Source: Portevinia maculata
Taxonomy: Eukaryota > Arthropoda > Insecta > Diptera > Syrphidae
Assembly (NCBI GenBank): GCA_949715645.1
Contig: OX454526.1
Span: 239,219,118-239,283,117 of the forward strand
Direction: 5' to 3'
DNA: 64,000 bases
Shown: positions 11,226 to 22,335 of the stretch, one piece after another
Layout of the letters: the number at the start of each line of letters is the position of its first letter
Numbering within the stretch: the first letter of the stretch is position 1
Notes under the pieces: model-generated
The model's input: the letters and a program-made list of their open reading frames with translations, nothing else
Told to the model about the DNA's origin: nothing
The model's database searches: none
Translations under genes and position numbers: made by a program

Positions 11226-11782
11226 CCGGTTTTTCTAGACATGCTCATGGGTTTTAGAATTCTTGCAAGCGCTATAAAAGATGAGGAAAATAAAGTACAT
11301 ACATTTGGTTTAAACTAAAAAGTACATTTAAACTTACCAGAAAACGTGCTTCATCATGCAAAAATGACTAAAAACACATCGTTTGGATAGGATTCTATAA
11401 GTTTTAAATAATTTCTACAGTTCGGTATATTTCTTTCCATTTGTTTAGTTTTAGAAAGCAAATGCATTCTCCGAGTAAACTGCTTCCTTCTTTAATAACA
11501 AATATGCTTAAACGTGCTGGCATTGTACGAAACAACATTGTTTATTAAGCTGTTAAAAACTATGGTTGTTACTAATTGTTTGGACATTATTGGTGTTTGA
11601 GACATTTTACGATAGTTCGCATCAAAGCCGTTCCAAAACGTCAAAAATTGCATAGCGTAACAAATGCAAAGCAGCGCAAAAGCATTCATAACCTGGCATC
11701 AGCAAAGCAGTGTGCATTCACAATGCGCATAGAAGCAATGCAAGTAAGTACAGTGCGCGTTAGAAATAGACATTGTGCTTTC

Positions 11783-11930
11783 AACATTTCGTCTTATTGT
11801 TCACCGCGATGTAAACTTGAAAAAAGTGATTTCACAAACATCTTCAACTTTCTAAAAACTAATTTTATTATTGGTGGCGATTTCAACGCGAAACTATGCT
11901 AGGCAGATGACGTTGATCGTGGTAAAGAAA
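11783..11930 (+). pseudogene. LINE endonuclease fragment
   Basis: A short stretch reads NISSYCSPR, FTNIFNFLKTNFIIGGDFNAK and then a stop followed by ADDVDRGKEI. IIGGDFNAK is the catalytic block of the APE endonuclease of Jockey-like LINEs. Only about 45 codons are recognisable; the sequence on both sides differs, so it is a small orphan fragment. Confidence 0.6.
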
Positions 11931-11944
11931 TTCAACATTTCAAC

Positions 11945-12215
11945 CTTCGGGATTTCTTTGTCTCCATAATCTTGAGAATTTCAATCGGATTAACGCCTAA
12001 GTCCCCATGGATTGACAGTGCGCCAAGTGCACTGAGTCTTTCGTTGCCCGCTGAGTTCCGTTTGTAGGTTTTGATTCTTTTCAGTGTCGAAAATGAATTT
12101 GATGAGAGATATTTGATTATTGGAAATCTGCTCGTGTCACAAAAATCCAAAACTTCCAAAACCCCGGCTTATCATTTTTCACCCACAATTTATACTCAGC
12201 TCTCATAAGCGGATT
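11945..12215 (-). pseudogene. hAT dimerisation-domain fragment (ZMYM1-like C-terminus)
   Basis: On the minus strand the reading RAEYKLWVKND is followed, after a frame change, by SSNSFSTLKRIKTYKRNS and ERLSALGALSIHGDL. This resembles the hAT C-terminal dimerisation domain, whose family pattern is a serine-rich segment, then K-IKTYLRS and RL--LALLSIE. It is the C-terminal counterpart of the family seen at the left edge, but 11 kb away and on the same strand, so it may be a separate copy. It is frame-shifted and non-functional. Confidence 0.65.
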
Positions 12216-12299
12216 CTGATACTTGATCATTAAAGTAAAGAGCAAGATGATCCAAGTCATCTACTTTTTTAGTTGCAGCATATCCAGGGAGAAGCATCA

Positions 12300-12800
12300 T
12301 AAATTCGGAATCAGCTTATCCCTCCTAAGTGGGCGTGGCAAAATTGTTAGTACGAGTGAATTGTGAAGAACGCTCTACATTTGTTGTTATACAACATTTG
12401 AAGGATTTTATCGGAAAACAAAAATTTTCTAAAAAACGCCAGTTAAAAGTGTATATTAAGGGCTCCCAGAGAGTATATATTTCAATTTGCTAGCTCAAAT
12501 TCCGACTTTTCGATATAACTGTTTTATTTAATTGTGGGCGTGTCAATGGGCAGGTTTCAAAAGTTTAGCCCCCGAGCATTTAGGGGCTCCTCAACATAAT
12601 ATATTAAAAATGTCAGCACCATAGATCAAAATTCGATTCGTTTTTTTCGATAAATTTGTGGGCGGATTTTAAAAATTCTTAAACTTGATTATTTCGGATT
12701 TTATGGTTAAAATTTCAGCTTTTTAGCTTGGCCTAATTTTTGCCGACGGAGGGACAAAGGAATCGATGCTGATCATGAATATAGCAAGTTTAAGGGGTAT
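12300..12800 (-). repeat. Dispersed repeat R1, degraded partial copy
   Basis: This shares the body of the R1 family defined at 21249-22013: AAGTGGGCGTGGCAAAA, AGAACGCTCTACAT, two TGTGGGCG motifs, TTTTTGCCGACGGA and ATCGATGCTGATCATGAATA, in that order. It is in reverse orientation relative to the reference copy. The terminal hairpin parts are missing and it is more diverged than the other copies, so it is probably an older insertion. It abuts and truncates the LINE RNase H relic to its right. Confidence 0.7.
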
Positions 12801-13870
12801 GAACGGCAGTCTAGGGCAACGATATAGTTTGAAGAAACTGAGTCCGGGGACTTTAGCGCGGCTTGACTGCCGAGAATGTACGGATGTCCTTAGTTGATAA
12901 TGGATATCACATTTCTCTTCAGTCACAACAAGACTTCCTTATCCGCCATGATTTTCGCCTGGAACACAGTACAATGATCAGGAAGACGGAAAGAGAGACA
13001 AATATTTAGTCTTTCTGAGAAAACACCCCCACCTACCCCATCCCTAGCTTTTGATCCATTGGTGTAGAAGTGAATCGATTTATCCTCCGTGAATGCAATA
13101 TCCTTCCAGAATGATCTCACGGTGACTTAAAGGATCTTTCCGAAAAGGTAATTGGGGTATGGTGTAGGATGTTTTGTTTTCATAAACGTCTGCCTAACTA
13201 AGACCTGCGTTAGACGTGTTCAGAAAGTCAGAGCGGGAGGGAAAAACAAATATTTAAAGTGCGAAAAATGTAAGTTTTATTAGCAATATTTTAATAATTT
13301 TTTATTTACAACCAAATCTAACTTTTTTTTAAGGGAAGAAGAAGCTGCGGCGTGAAATATGGCGAAAACTAAGCTATTAATTCAAAAAAGAATTCTGATG
13401 GAAAAAGAAAAAGATTTCTTTGTGGAGGACGGTGCTATATATGAAATGAAAAAAGTTGATACATTCTTCTCCTTTGATGTCTTAGATATCCAAAAATCTG
13501 ACGTTTATGAACATTCAGTGACTACTTAAAATTGTACTTAAGCAGGCCTGCTCACGTTCTGCAGAATAAGTGTGTTCAATAATGCAACAAAGAAGAAAGA
13601 CGATTGTACTAGCGCTGATTGTCGACGTTTATGAAAACACCCCTAGTCTATGTTCCTGGGTAGAGACCCAAGTGAGTCCAGAATGATAGAGTGGCCAATA
13701 TTCGTATTGATCCACTTTGACGTAGCTTTCAAGCGGACCGCGGAACAGCCAGCTATTTGCCTGCTAAAAATATCGAGAGATGAAGTAAAATGTCTCAGTT
13801 TACACTTGGATGAATTCCAACTTGAACTTGACTTTCGTTGAAAGTGTAATAGGAGCTTATGACTTGACAT
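12800..13870 (-). pseudogene. Jockey-type LINE relic: RT connection plus RNase H, interrupted by a TIR element
   Basis: Minus-strand reading from 13870 gives the RT/RNase H linker typical of Jockey-type LINEs with RNase H (DIFSRQIAGCSAVRLKA then GHSIILDSLG). After the insertion at 13176-13638 the RNase H follows: HFYTNGSKARDGVGGGVFSE and SFRLPDHCTVFQAKIMADKE. At about 12830, after another shift, a GSQAALKS block follows. The first catalytic aspartate (family YTDGS) is N here, and TDSQAA has become LGSQAA. It is related to the plus-strand relic at 35930-37330, with which it shares several blocks. It is truncated at about 12800 by the R1 copy. Confidence 0.75.
13176..13638. mobile_element. 463-bp element with 15-bp TIRs nested in the LINE relic
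   Basis: GTTTTCATAAACGTC at 13176-13190 and its exact reverse complement at 13624-13638 bound 463 bp that separate two adjacent blocks of the LINE relic. This placement supports insertion. Inside is a 56-codon frame from an ATG at 13359 to 13529 (MAKTKLLIQKRILMEKEK at its start) with no known domain. I see no convincing target duplication, and the family is not recognised. Confidence 0.55.
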
Positions 13871-13885
13871 GTACAGTCAACTTGT

Positions 13886-14788
13886 ACGAGGCGGGTCAAT
13901 AAGTCCGTGACTTTTTGAATTTCTGACCTATTTACTGAAACAGCAACACTGCTCCTGTCAACAGGCATCTGTCAGTTGACTCCTGTCAAAATTTAAACTT
14001 GCTGCGTCAGTTAGTTTGTGTTTGACAGCTATTTTTATCAGACTACTCACTAATTTGAGGAGAAAATGGAAAAAAGTGAATTTCGTTGTGCTTATTAAGT
14101 ATTATTTCTTGCGAAAAAAACCATTACCGAGACCAAGGCTAAGCTTGATAAATACTATGGGGACTCTGCACCATCGATTTCAATGGTAAAAAAGTGGTTT
14201 ACTGAATTTCGTTGTGGCCGTACAAGCACTGAAGTTGCCGAATGTCCTGGACGCCCAGTTGAGGTCTCTACACCCGAAACAATCGAAAAAATTCACAAAA
14301 TTGACTTCCTTCAAAAGGGAAGAACAATCAATGGGGAATATTATGCCAACTTATTGGACCGATTCAATGACGATTTGAAAAAAAACCGTCCTCATTTGGC
14401 CAAGAAAAAAGTTCTTTTCCACCAAGACAATGCAAGGGTGCACACATGTGCAGTTGCCATGGCAAAAATCCATAAATTGGGCTATGAATTGCTCCCTCAT
14501 TCACCCTATTCTCCAGATTTGGCTCCGAGCGACTACTTCTTGTTCCCAAACCTGAAGAAATGGCTTGGTGGAAAAAGATTTGACTCCAATGATGAAGTCA
14601 TCTCGGAAACAAAGGCCTATTTTGAGGACCTCGACAAATCATTTTTTTTGGAAGGGATAAAAAAATTGGAGAAGCGTTGGTCAAAGTGTATAGAGCTCAA
14701 GGGAGACTACGTTGAAAAATAAAATTATTTTTTTATCAAAAAATCTGTGTTTTATTCCAAAAGTCATGGACTTATTGACCCACCCTCG
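13886..14788 (+). mobile_element. Mariner element, internally deleted
   Basis: The left end begins CGAGGCGGGTCAATAAGTCC and the right end is its near-perfect reverse complement, about 30 bp each. TA dinucleotides at 13884-13885 and 14789-14790 are the expected target duplication. At 903 bp the element is shorter than a full mariner (about 1.3 kb), which agrees with the deletion seen in the transposase. Confidence 0.9.
14066..14722 (+). pseudogene. Mariner DD34D transposase with deletion of the first catalytic region
   Basis: The ATG at 14066 is followed by a TAA after ten codons and local frame damage at 14088-14120, then the HTH part (KLDKYYGDSAPSISMVKKWF, FRCGRTSTEV). The frame from 14183 is open for 179 codons. 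After ETIEKIHKI it jumps directly to DFLQKGRTINGEYY, losing roughly the middle 100 residues including the first catalytic Asp. The second block HQDNARVHT and third block YSPDLAPSDYF remain with 34 residues between the aspartates, the DD34D signature of mariner. The C-terminus (KLEKRWSKCIELKGDYVEK) is complete. It cannot be catalytically active. Confidence 0.9.
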
Positions 14789-14990
14789 TATCTAAAATAA
14801 AATAGTCTACACTTTCCAGTTCGACTTTAAAAGAAAACAAAGAGGCCATTTACAGTCATACAAAATCGCAGTCGATCTCTATCAATACTTATCTTCCAAT
14901 TAGAATCAGCCAAATAATACTCGTAGCAGCAAAGTTTGCGTTTAATAATCAGCACTCAATAAAAAGCAAATTATCATAGAACAGATATAC

Positions 14991-17401
14991 AGTACTCCCC
15001 GGATAATAGCACATGCATATGGGTATAAAATTGTAGTGCTTATAAGCGGGTTTTCCATTAAATTCCTATTAAGGGGGGCCCTTGTAATAGCACATAAATG
15101 TGTTTTTAGGAGGGTATTTTCTCAAATTTATAAATAATTAGATTTTGTTACAAGTTTTTTTATTTAAAAATCAAAAATTATGTAAAATATACATAAATAA
15201 ATATAAGAATTCACCAAAAAACAAACAAAATACAAAAATATTGTATTGGACAATATGTTCGTATGTATCTCAGTCTTAAAAAAACAAAAATGTTATTAAA
15301 TTCATGTAAATTAAATTGTTAATACATTTAATGAAAAAAATCTGAAATTTTCCTTTGAATCATTGAATTTCCAATAGTTTCCAAAAAATGATCCGCTATT
15401 TCATCTAGAGTTTTGATAGTAAGGTTGTTTCCATCCAGGTACGTTACTAAAGTTGCATGAGCCTTAAGTGCATCTTTCCTTGAAGGAATTTCAACCACAT
15501 TCTCGACTACTGGAATTTCCATCTCCAAATCTTCACCACCCGTTACTGAACATTCTTCAAATGAAACCACATCATCACAAATTTCTTGATCGGTTAAACA
15601 TCCGAAACATTCCAACTCATCATCGCAATTCAGTAGCTCGTCAAACTCTTCTTCTGTTGAGAACACATCAATCTCTTCCAATACTTCTTCATCCCCAACG
15701 ACTCCGTCTTTTACGAACCCAGCTTTCTTAAAACAATTTTTTATAGTCTGGGGAGTAACAAGCCACCAGGAACGCTTGGTAATTTTTAATGCCTCTAAAA
15801 CATTTATCGATTTTACGAAATCTGGCAAAGTTTGTTCATTTTCGAGTGCCAATAATTGTTTTCGTATAAGATTCCTCCTATAATACGCTTTAAAACACCT
15901 GATTATGCCCTGATCCAGTGGCTGTATAATGCTGGTAGTATTTGGGGGCAGCATACGAATTTTGACATGTTGAAGTTCCACGCCAGGAAGCAATTTATGA
16001 CAACCTGCATTGTCTACAAATAATATTATTTGCCTATTTTCCCATTTCATCCTTTTTTCGAGGTCTGTTATTATTTGCGTCCATAATTCGGTAACCATCC
16101 ATGATTTATTTTGGTGAAAGTACGGAATGGGAATCGTTTTACCTCGAAAGCAATGAGGATTTTTTGCCTTTCCTATGGCATAGACAAATTTTTCTGATCC
16201 ATCCATATTACAAATAAACAATAAAGTTATACGATCTTTGCTCAATTTGTGTCCTGCAGGATCTTCGCCTTGTCGCATTAAAGTTCCAGAAGGTAGCATT
16301 TTGTAATAAAGCCCACTTTCGTCCCCATTAAAAACATCTTTTTCAGAATATCCGTTTAATAATGTTGGTAAAATATTTTCGATCCATTGCGATGCAGCTG
16401 GAACATCAGCATCATTTCTCTCGCCGTGAACTTTCTTGAAACTAATGTTTTCCTTTTTTTGCCACCTCCAAAGCCAGCCATTGCTTGCCTCAAAATCAGT
16501 AACGTTCAAGATTTGAGCGAATTTTACGGCTTGTTCTTTTATAAGTGGTCCACTTATAACAGCATTGCGACTTCTCATTTCGTTAAACCACCGAGCAACA
16601 GCTTTATCCAGTTCTTCACTGTGTCCTGAACGAACTCTATTTCTCTTTAAGTTTTTATTTCCTTCAACAATCTTACGTATTGCGCTTTCTTTTTGTAAAA
16701 TACGTGTAATAGTTGAGGCATTGCATCCGTATTTTTCGATAATATCTTTTCTAGAATTCCTTTTGTCTTTAAGCGAATCCAAGATATTGATTTTGTCGAG
16801 AATTGAAAGTTCTGTTCTTTTTCTGGGTGCCATGTCTAATAAAAAGAAATTAATCTAACATAATTCCACACCGAGATGCAATTTTACCTTTTTCGGATAC
16901 GAAATCCTTTCATTCCTTTCAGGGAAAATAAAACAAAATATTTAATTTTTTTTGAGGCAAGCACAGAAAGAAAAAACACAAACTATCCGATCGTCGCAGG
17001 AGATACAATGACGGCACGAATGCGTTATTGTATCATTTTGAAAATGTGTTCATAGACTTGTTTACACAATTGTTTAGCCATTTGGCCGGCGCGGCGGCGG
17101 GCCGGCGACCCACTCAAGGGTAACTGCTACCGTTGCAATTGAATACACACAAATCATGTTCGTTTTTGAAATTGCAAAGCAAAAAAAAAATTCAATGTGC
17201 TTATAAAAGGGCAAAATACCAGGTAAAGCACAATTTTTGTTCAGATTTTTGTTTGATAATAAGAGGGGGTTGCTTAAAACCGGGTTGTTATAAAGCGGGT
17301 GCAATTGCATAGGATGGTGTTTATAAATCTCAACTCTGAATAATTTGTTGCTATTAAAAGGGTTTTGCTATTAAGGGGGTTGCTTATATCCGGGGAGTAC
17401 T
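14991..17401 (-). mobile_element. Complete pogo/Tigger-type element
   Basis: AGTACTCCCCGGATA at 14991-15005 and its exact reverse complement at 17387-17401 form the terminal inverted repeat. Sub-terminal GCTTATAAGCGGG-type motifs occur near both ends. The element is 2411 bp and holds one uninterrupted transposase gene on the minus strand. TA lies 1-2 bases outside the left TIR but is not perfectly mirrored on the right, so the exact boundary is uncertain by a base or two. A GC-rich patch (17083-17110) lies in the 5' untranslated part. Confidence 0.9.
15328..16833 (-). CDS. Intact pogo/Tigger-type DDE transposase with C-terminal PIP-box-like motif
   Basis: The 501-residue frame starts at an ATG at 16833 and is uninterrupted. 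Residues 1-60 form a psq/CENP-B-type helix-turn-helix; residues 75-140 are the second, CENP-B-like DNA-binding domain (ELDKAVARWFNEMRSRN, GWLWRWQKK). The DDE domain carries D171 (NGDESGLYY), D274 (LFVDNAGCH) and D307 (IQPLDQGI), a DD32D spacing as in Tigger-like members. An acidic tail (about 380-445) precedes the end. The last residues, QRKISDFF at 493-500, fit the PCNA-interacting consensus Q-x-x-[ILM]-x-x-F-F; a PCNA link has been described for pogo transposase. The family cuts and pastes its element at TA in the nucleus. Intact frame and TIRs suggest recent activity. Confidence 0.95.
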   Translation of the reverse strand: MAPRKRTELSILDKINILDSLKDKRNSRKDIIEKYGCNASTITRILQKESAIRKIVEGNKNLKRNRVRSGHSEELDKAVARWFNEMRSRNAVISGPLIKEQAVKFAQILNVTDFEASNGWLWRWQKKENISFKKVHGERNDADVPAASQWIENILPTLLNGYSEKDVFNGDESGLYYKMLPSGTLMRQGEDPAGHKLSKDRITLLFICNMDGSEKFVYAIGKAKNPHCFRGKTIPIPYFHQNKSWMVTELWTQIITDLEKRMKWENRQIILFVDNAGCHKLLPGVELQHVKIRMLPPNTTSIIQPLDQGIIRCFKAYYRRNLIRKQLLALENEQTLPDFVKSINVLEALKITKRSWWLVTPQTIKNCFKKAGFVKDGVVGDEEVLEEIDVFSTEEEFDELLNCDDELECFGCLTDQEICDDVVSFEECSVTGGEDLEMEIPVVENVVEIPSRKDALKAHATLVTYLDGNNLTIKTLDEIADHFLETIGNSMIQRKISDFFH

Positions 17402-19545
17402 AGTTAATGAATGAGTTAATGGCTGCCCTGGTTTGATATCTGTTTGCGTCAGTTTTTTGCTGCCTGTACTTGTTAACGTAATTTATTTCCTCTGAATAAC
17501 TATAAACATAGCCCAACGGCTACGCCGGCCGACCGCATCCTACTACCGCGTCCTCTCCAAACTTTAATTCATTGCCTACTTCGCGTGAATTGATTGAGCA
17601 CAGGGAATGCGAATTAAATTCTGCATCTGTCTCAATTGTAATTAACGGCGGACTCACTATTCAATGTGCAGGTCGAGACGCAAAAGAACTATTCGAACAT
17701 GACATTTATGCACGGTTACATGTGTCAATTCCGCCCCTAGCCAATCGCATAAGAAAGCCAAAGAAATCCCTGTACAACGGCACGACAACGACAATTGTCG
17801 TCGACTACCTGCTACCGCCATTTGAAAGCCGATGATGAGCTGTCAGTTGTATGTCAATCGGTTTGTTCGCCCCTCGATGTTGTTAATTAAATGCGGGCTT
17901 ATGGGTTTTCCATTTGTTTATGTTTTTTCAATATTTTTTGTCGCAAACGCACGATTGTCTTTTTTGTCCAGTTGACATTGTTTACTGCTCTCGTCGTGAA
18001 TTGTGTCATGCTGCTTTTCCTTGTGGTTGACACTGACACTTGCTGAGTACAAAATGATACACACAGAGGGGGCTGTCGATCAAACTGAAAAACGGACAAA
18101 CACTTGTTGCGTAATGCTTGAGAAAGTGCCTTGGTGAGGCGTAGTCCGTTGAGTCGGAATTGGAAGTCACGCGCTTGAATATTTATAAGGCGTCGGATTT
18201 GCGAACGCATGCCGCGGCGTGCCAACGCGCGTACTTGGGAACTGCCACCGTTTCAGAGCGAACAAAATGGTCTGACGAATCATAGACAAACAGTGGCAAG
18301 CGGATCGTTTGGTCAAATTCGTAGGTACGACACCGAACCACATCAATTAGTGACTTATGTAGATGGCCAAAGTGAATTTTTAATTAGTCGCACTATTCAC
18401 CGCGAAGGCTAAATGTATGTTCGTAGGAACATTTTCAATTCAAATCCATGCTGATTGCAAGTGGGCGGAGTTGAACGCAGACGAGGTGGGGTGCTGCTGT
18501 CAGCATGGATATGTGGGCGGCGGAACGATTTATCGGCATTTCAATAAGCGCGCGGGGATCAATTAAATTAACTCCCGGGGATCGTGTGAAAAATTATAAG
18601 AATCAGGTATCTAGTTGCAGCGATAATGCTGTTTATGAGGTGTGCCGTATGACAGAAATTAAATTGGTTAATTAATTTGAAAGAACAGTAATTTGCATGA
18701 AAGAGTCAAGCGATTTGTAATGCTTTGTCAGGTGCATACGTTTAACCCGGTGGGGGTAGATTCTGTCTGACTAATTGTGGTGTCACCACGCAACACGCAG
18801 TGATGGAGAATTAACGATCTCCATTACAGGAATCAATATCAGTAGAGTGGACTGTTAAAAACTCTGATTCATTCGCAATGGAACGTAGGGTGAAGGATTT
18901 CTTATGATTATGTAATTTCTATGCACAAACCTTACAATGTATAAGCGACTAATAATAATTTATTTGATATTGAGTGGACGTGATAGAAAATAGATAAAGA
19001 GTGTAAATTTATCTGCATAGCTAGATTGTTGCGCGTTGTGGAAGCCTTCTTAGTCATGGAAATATTGTTGAATGGCTTTTGTGTGGTCTGACGTTGCAAT
19101 GAATGTAAATTATTGGAAATGCTTGTCCGATGAAAGAACGAGTTTTTCATATAGGATAGTATAATGAAAACATGAGATGGGCACTAAATGTAAATAAAAT
19201 CAATTCTATTCAAGTGCTTGAAAGTTTTTTTTTTATATATCTAATGTATGTACTGAGTAATGAGTTTTACCACGCCATTTTGGATCCTGTTAAATAGCTC
19301 CAAAAAAAATGATTGGTGCACCAGACCAGATATGAGCAATGTTCTCAAGTTTTGGGCGAATAAACGCCTAATAAATAGTAGCCAGATCAAAGGGAGTGAA
19401 ATATTTCTTGCAACGCTTAAGAAGCCTTTCGCAGCGTGTCTTTCAGTAGCGACTTGACAACTTCAAACTTTCAGTGTGAACGCACCCTTAAACCGATTAC
19501 CGAACTGTTAGTGTCAAAATATTAAGTAAAATCAAGATTTTTATC
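17402..19545. other. Apparently unique sequence, no gene recognised
   Basis: This stretch is less AT-rich than its surroundings, particularly 17500-18560, and shares no repeat with the rest of the window. An 87-codon frame at 17572-17835 begins with TTG, lacks an ATG start and shows no known domain. It may be single-copy host DNA (intergenic or intronic), but I cannot support a gene. Confidence 0.4.
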
Positions 19546-20548
19546 ATGATAAGGTACACAAAGGAACAACGTTTACAAATAATTAAAATTTACTACCGAA
19601 ATTCCGAGTTGGTGGTCGCAACTTTAAGCGCGTTAACGCCAATTTTCGGCCGTAATTCTCGCCCCAGTAGACAAGCAATTCATAGTCTAGTTAACAAATT
19701 TGAGTCAGAATATTCGCTGTTTGATATTGCCGTGCCAGTGAGACTTTGTTTTGCCCGAAGTGTGGAGAATATTGCTGCCGTAGAGGCGACCGTCGCGTCG
19801 CTAACCAGCGAAATCAGTCAATTTCACGGTGTTCTCAAGAATTGGGCCTCTCCCAGACCACATTATGGCGAATTTTGCGTAAAGGTGTTGACCTACACCC
19901 TTACAAGATCAAGCTGACTCAAGAACTAAACCCATTTGATTATATGAAGCGACGTACGTTCTCGAAAATGAAGAATTTCATTGCAAAATGCTCTTCAGCG
20001 ATGAAGCGCATTTTTATGCGTTACTGGACAGGTGATAACCCTCATGTGCTTCATAAAACAGCACTTCATCCGCAAAAAGTCACTGTTTAATGCGGCTTTC
20101 ATGCCGGTGGCGTTAATGGGCCGTTTTTTTTTGTTGATGTAAATGACCGGCACGTTACCGTAAATGGTGTTCGATACAGAGACATGTTGGAACGTTATTT
20201 CTTTGAGCAATTGCATGAATTGGACATCAGTGATATGTGGTTCCGACAAGTCAAGAGTTATTGTTTATTGAAGTCTCAGTTCGGTGAGCGTGTTATCTCG
20301 AGAAACGGACCCGTCTATTGGCCGCCGAGATCGTGTAATTTAACGCCTCTGGACTTTTTTTTATGGGGATACATTAAATTATTGGTCTATGCCAATAAGC
20401 CGGTGACGTTAGAGGAGCTCAGAGCCAATATTGAACGGCCGTACCATTCGAAATGTGCGGCCGAGTCATCAAATATTGGGTTCAACGTATCGACCGCTGC
20501 ATAAGTTCTCGTGGTGGACATATGAACGAAGTCGAATTCGATTCATAA
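19546..20548 (+). pseudogene. Decayed rosa-like (Tc1/mariner superfamily) transposase
   Basis: The ATG at 19546 starts RYTKEQRLQIIKIYYRNSE, an HTH like that of the elements at 26289 and 63614. ARSVENIAAVEA follows, then a frame change to ELGLSQTTLWRILRKG and LHPYKIKLTQELNP. The first catalytic block is lost in a deletion around 19980-20030. NPHVLHKTALHPQKVTV is followed by a TAA, then GPFFFVDVND and TVNGVRYRDMLERYFF. The second block is damaged (WFRQVKSYCLL where WFQQDGAT is expected), while WPPRSCNLTPLDFFLWG remains. The last residues (RGGHMNEVEFDS) end at 20548. Many lesions make it an old dead copy, and TIRs were not recognised. Confidence 0.82.
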
Positions 20549-21248
20549 ATGCTTTGATAGTAATTCAAGCCAATACATTTGTGTTTTGAGATATATCAAG
20601 TAGTTTGCATTTGATTTAGAAAAGAAGTTGTCAAGTTCTTAATGAAAGACCTTTTATTACCTACAATTAATATTTATTTTCTATTTATTTAACTCACATG
20701 TAATATTCCAGTTAGGCATTACCAAAAAAATAAATATATAAATAGTATTACGAATATATAATTTTAGTTCACAAAAACAACAATAATAACGATATCTTTG
20801 TACGAAAAAAAATACAGTAAGTTTTTTCTAAGCGGAAGTCACTTACCCTTATTTTGCTTGCCTTTATTATCAATTATCGATAAACGACAATATTTATCAA
20901 TCGATCCACATTTTGGTATTTTGAGTGTAAGTTGACAAATCAGACATCTATTTTGAACACTGAGAAGCAAAATGGAATTCTGCACAGGTATTTCATTTGA
21001 CGTTTATGCTATTCAAATATGTTTTCTCTGGTTCGTCGTTTTGCTTTAGTTAGAATGTAAATAAAAAATTCTATTGACGACATTCCGTTTAAAAAATGTT
21101 GCTTTACAAACAAAAACAGCGAATAAAATTGAGATTGACTGAAAATTTAATAGCTATTAATATTTTTGACAACGATAATACCAAATTAATCAACAGGGGT
21201 ACACTTTTATTTTGATCTGATGTATAAGGCTGACTTTTAAATTATTAT
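20549..21248. other. AT-rich spacer, nothing recognised
   Basis: No frame, TIR or repeat shared with other parts of the window was seen before the R1 copy begins. Confidence 0.35.
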
Positions 21249-22013
21249 ACCCTATTCTAAGGGTATATTAATTTTGACGCATAGTTTGTAACATACCTTA
21301 ATATTGCCCAAAGACCACTGAAAGTTACTATATTTATGATCAGCATCGATAGTAATGTCGATCTAGCCATGTCCTTGTCCGTCCGCCCGTCCGTCCGTCG
21401 GCAAAAATTAGGCCTTTAAACTTTACGTAGAGAGCTGAAATTTTAACATATACTCTCTAGGGTCCCGAAATAATCAAGTTTAAGAATTTTTGAAATCCGC
21501 CCACAGACACGCCCACAAACTCAAAAAAAATCAAATTTTTCGAAAAAATCGAATTTTAAGCTAGAAAGCTGAAATTTTTTATATATGATCTATGACTCCT
21601 AGAACTACTCGGGGTATAAGATTTCAAAAATCCGCCTACTGACACGCCCACAATTAAATAAAACAATTTTTTTGAAAAACCAAAGTTTGAGCTAGTGAGC
21701 TAAAATTAATAATATATACTATCTAGGGGCCCTTTATGCTTATGCGTAAATTTTGTTTAAATCCGCTTACTGACACGCCCACAATTAAATAAAAAAACTT
21801 TATTGAATAACCAAAGTTTGAGCTAGGGAGCGTTTTTATTTACAAAAGCTTCGTTTTTTCACTAAAATCCTTTAAATGTTATATAACAAAATATGTAGAG
21901 CGTTCTTAAGAATTCAACCATACTTAGACTTTAGTCACACCCACTTATGAGGGATAGGAATAAGAATAGGGTATCCAACAGTTCGCTTAAGCGGACTGTA
22001 GCCCGTCCCTATG
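21249..22013 (+). repeat. Dispersed repeat R1, reference copy
   Basis: R1 begins ACCCTATTCTAAGGGTATAT (a short hairpin), runs through ATGTCCGTCCGTCC, two or more units built around CCGCCCACTGACACGCCCAC and TTTGAGCTAG, then AGAGCGTTCTTAA. It closes with ACAGTTCGC, AGCGGACTGTAGCCCGTCCC and TATG. Other copies are at 24577-25180 (-), 29491-30295 (+), 46383-47392 (+), 59591-60202 (+), 60839-61703 (-) and a remnant at 12300-12800 (-). No coding capacity is seen. Copies differ in length mostly through the number of internal ~131-bp units. The class is not known to me. Confidence 0.9.
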
Positions 22014-22017
22014 TTTT

Positions 22018-22335
22018 CTAATTAAGTTTTATCAATTTAATATCAACTTACAAACTCGCGCATCATTATTAAATTTTATATTTTTATATAAAAACAAATT
22101 ACAGACTACCAACTCTACTTACTTAAACTACTTAAAATATTCTTACTATGATTAGGATTCTGAGAGCTCGTTGCATTATGCAAAAAGTGGTCAAAATCCC
22201 AATTGCTTGCCGTCGTCAACGTGCACACGCGCCGCCGCAAGCCGACTGAATCCTTACAACGTCAGTCACCTCCCGGAAGCACCACCACAAGTTGGCGAGC
22301 CCGGCCACTCTTAACTCAATCCACACATCCTCGCT
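22018..22335 (-). repeat. Retroposon S2, truncated copy
   Basis: Read on the minus strand this matches 55574-55790: GACTGACG, GTAAGG, TTCAGTCGG, GGCGGCGCGTGTGCACGTTG, GCAATTGGGATTTTGACCAC and GAATCCTAAT, followed by similar AT-rich sequence. It joins the minus-strand LINE relic at about 22335 and the R1 copy at about 22015. Its 5' part extends about 45 bp further than the 55.6-kb copy, suggesting that copy is 5'-truncated. Confidence 0.75.

Noticed and set aside
13359..13529. 56-codon ATG frame as a gene
   Set aside because: No known domain and located inside a small TIR element; reported only as part of that element.
15468..16858. Plus-strand frames opposite the pogo-type transposase
   Set aside because: Antisense shadows of the 501-codon gene.
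17572..17835. 87-codon frame as host exon
   Set aside because: No ATG, no splice evidence, no recognisable domain.
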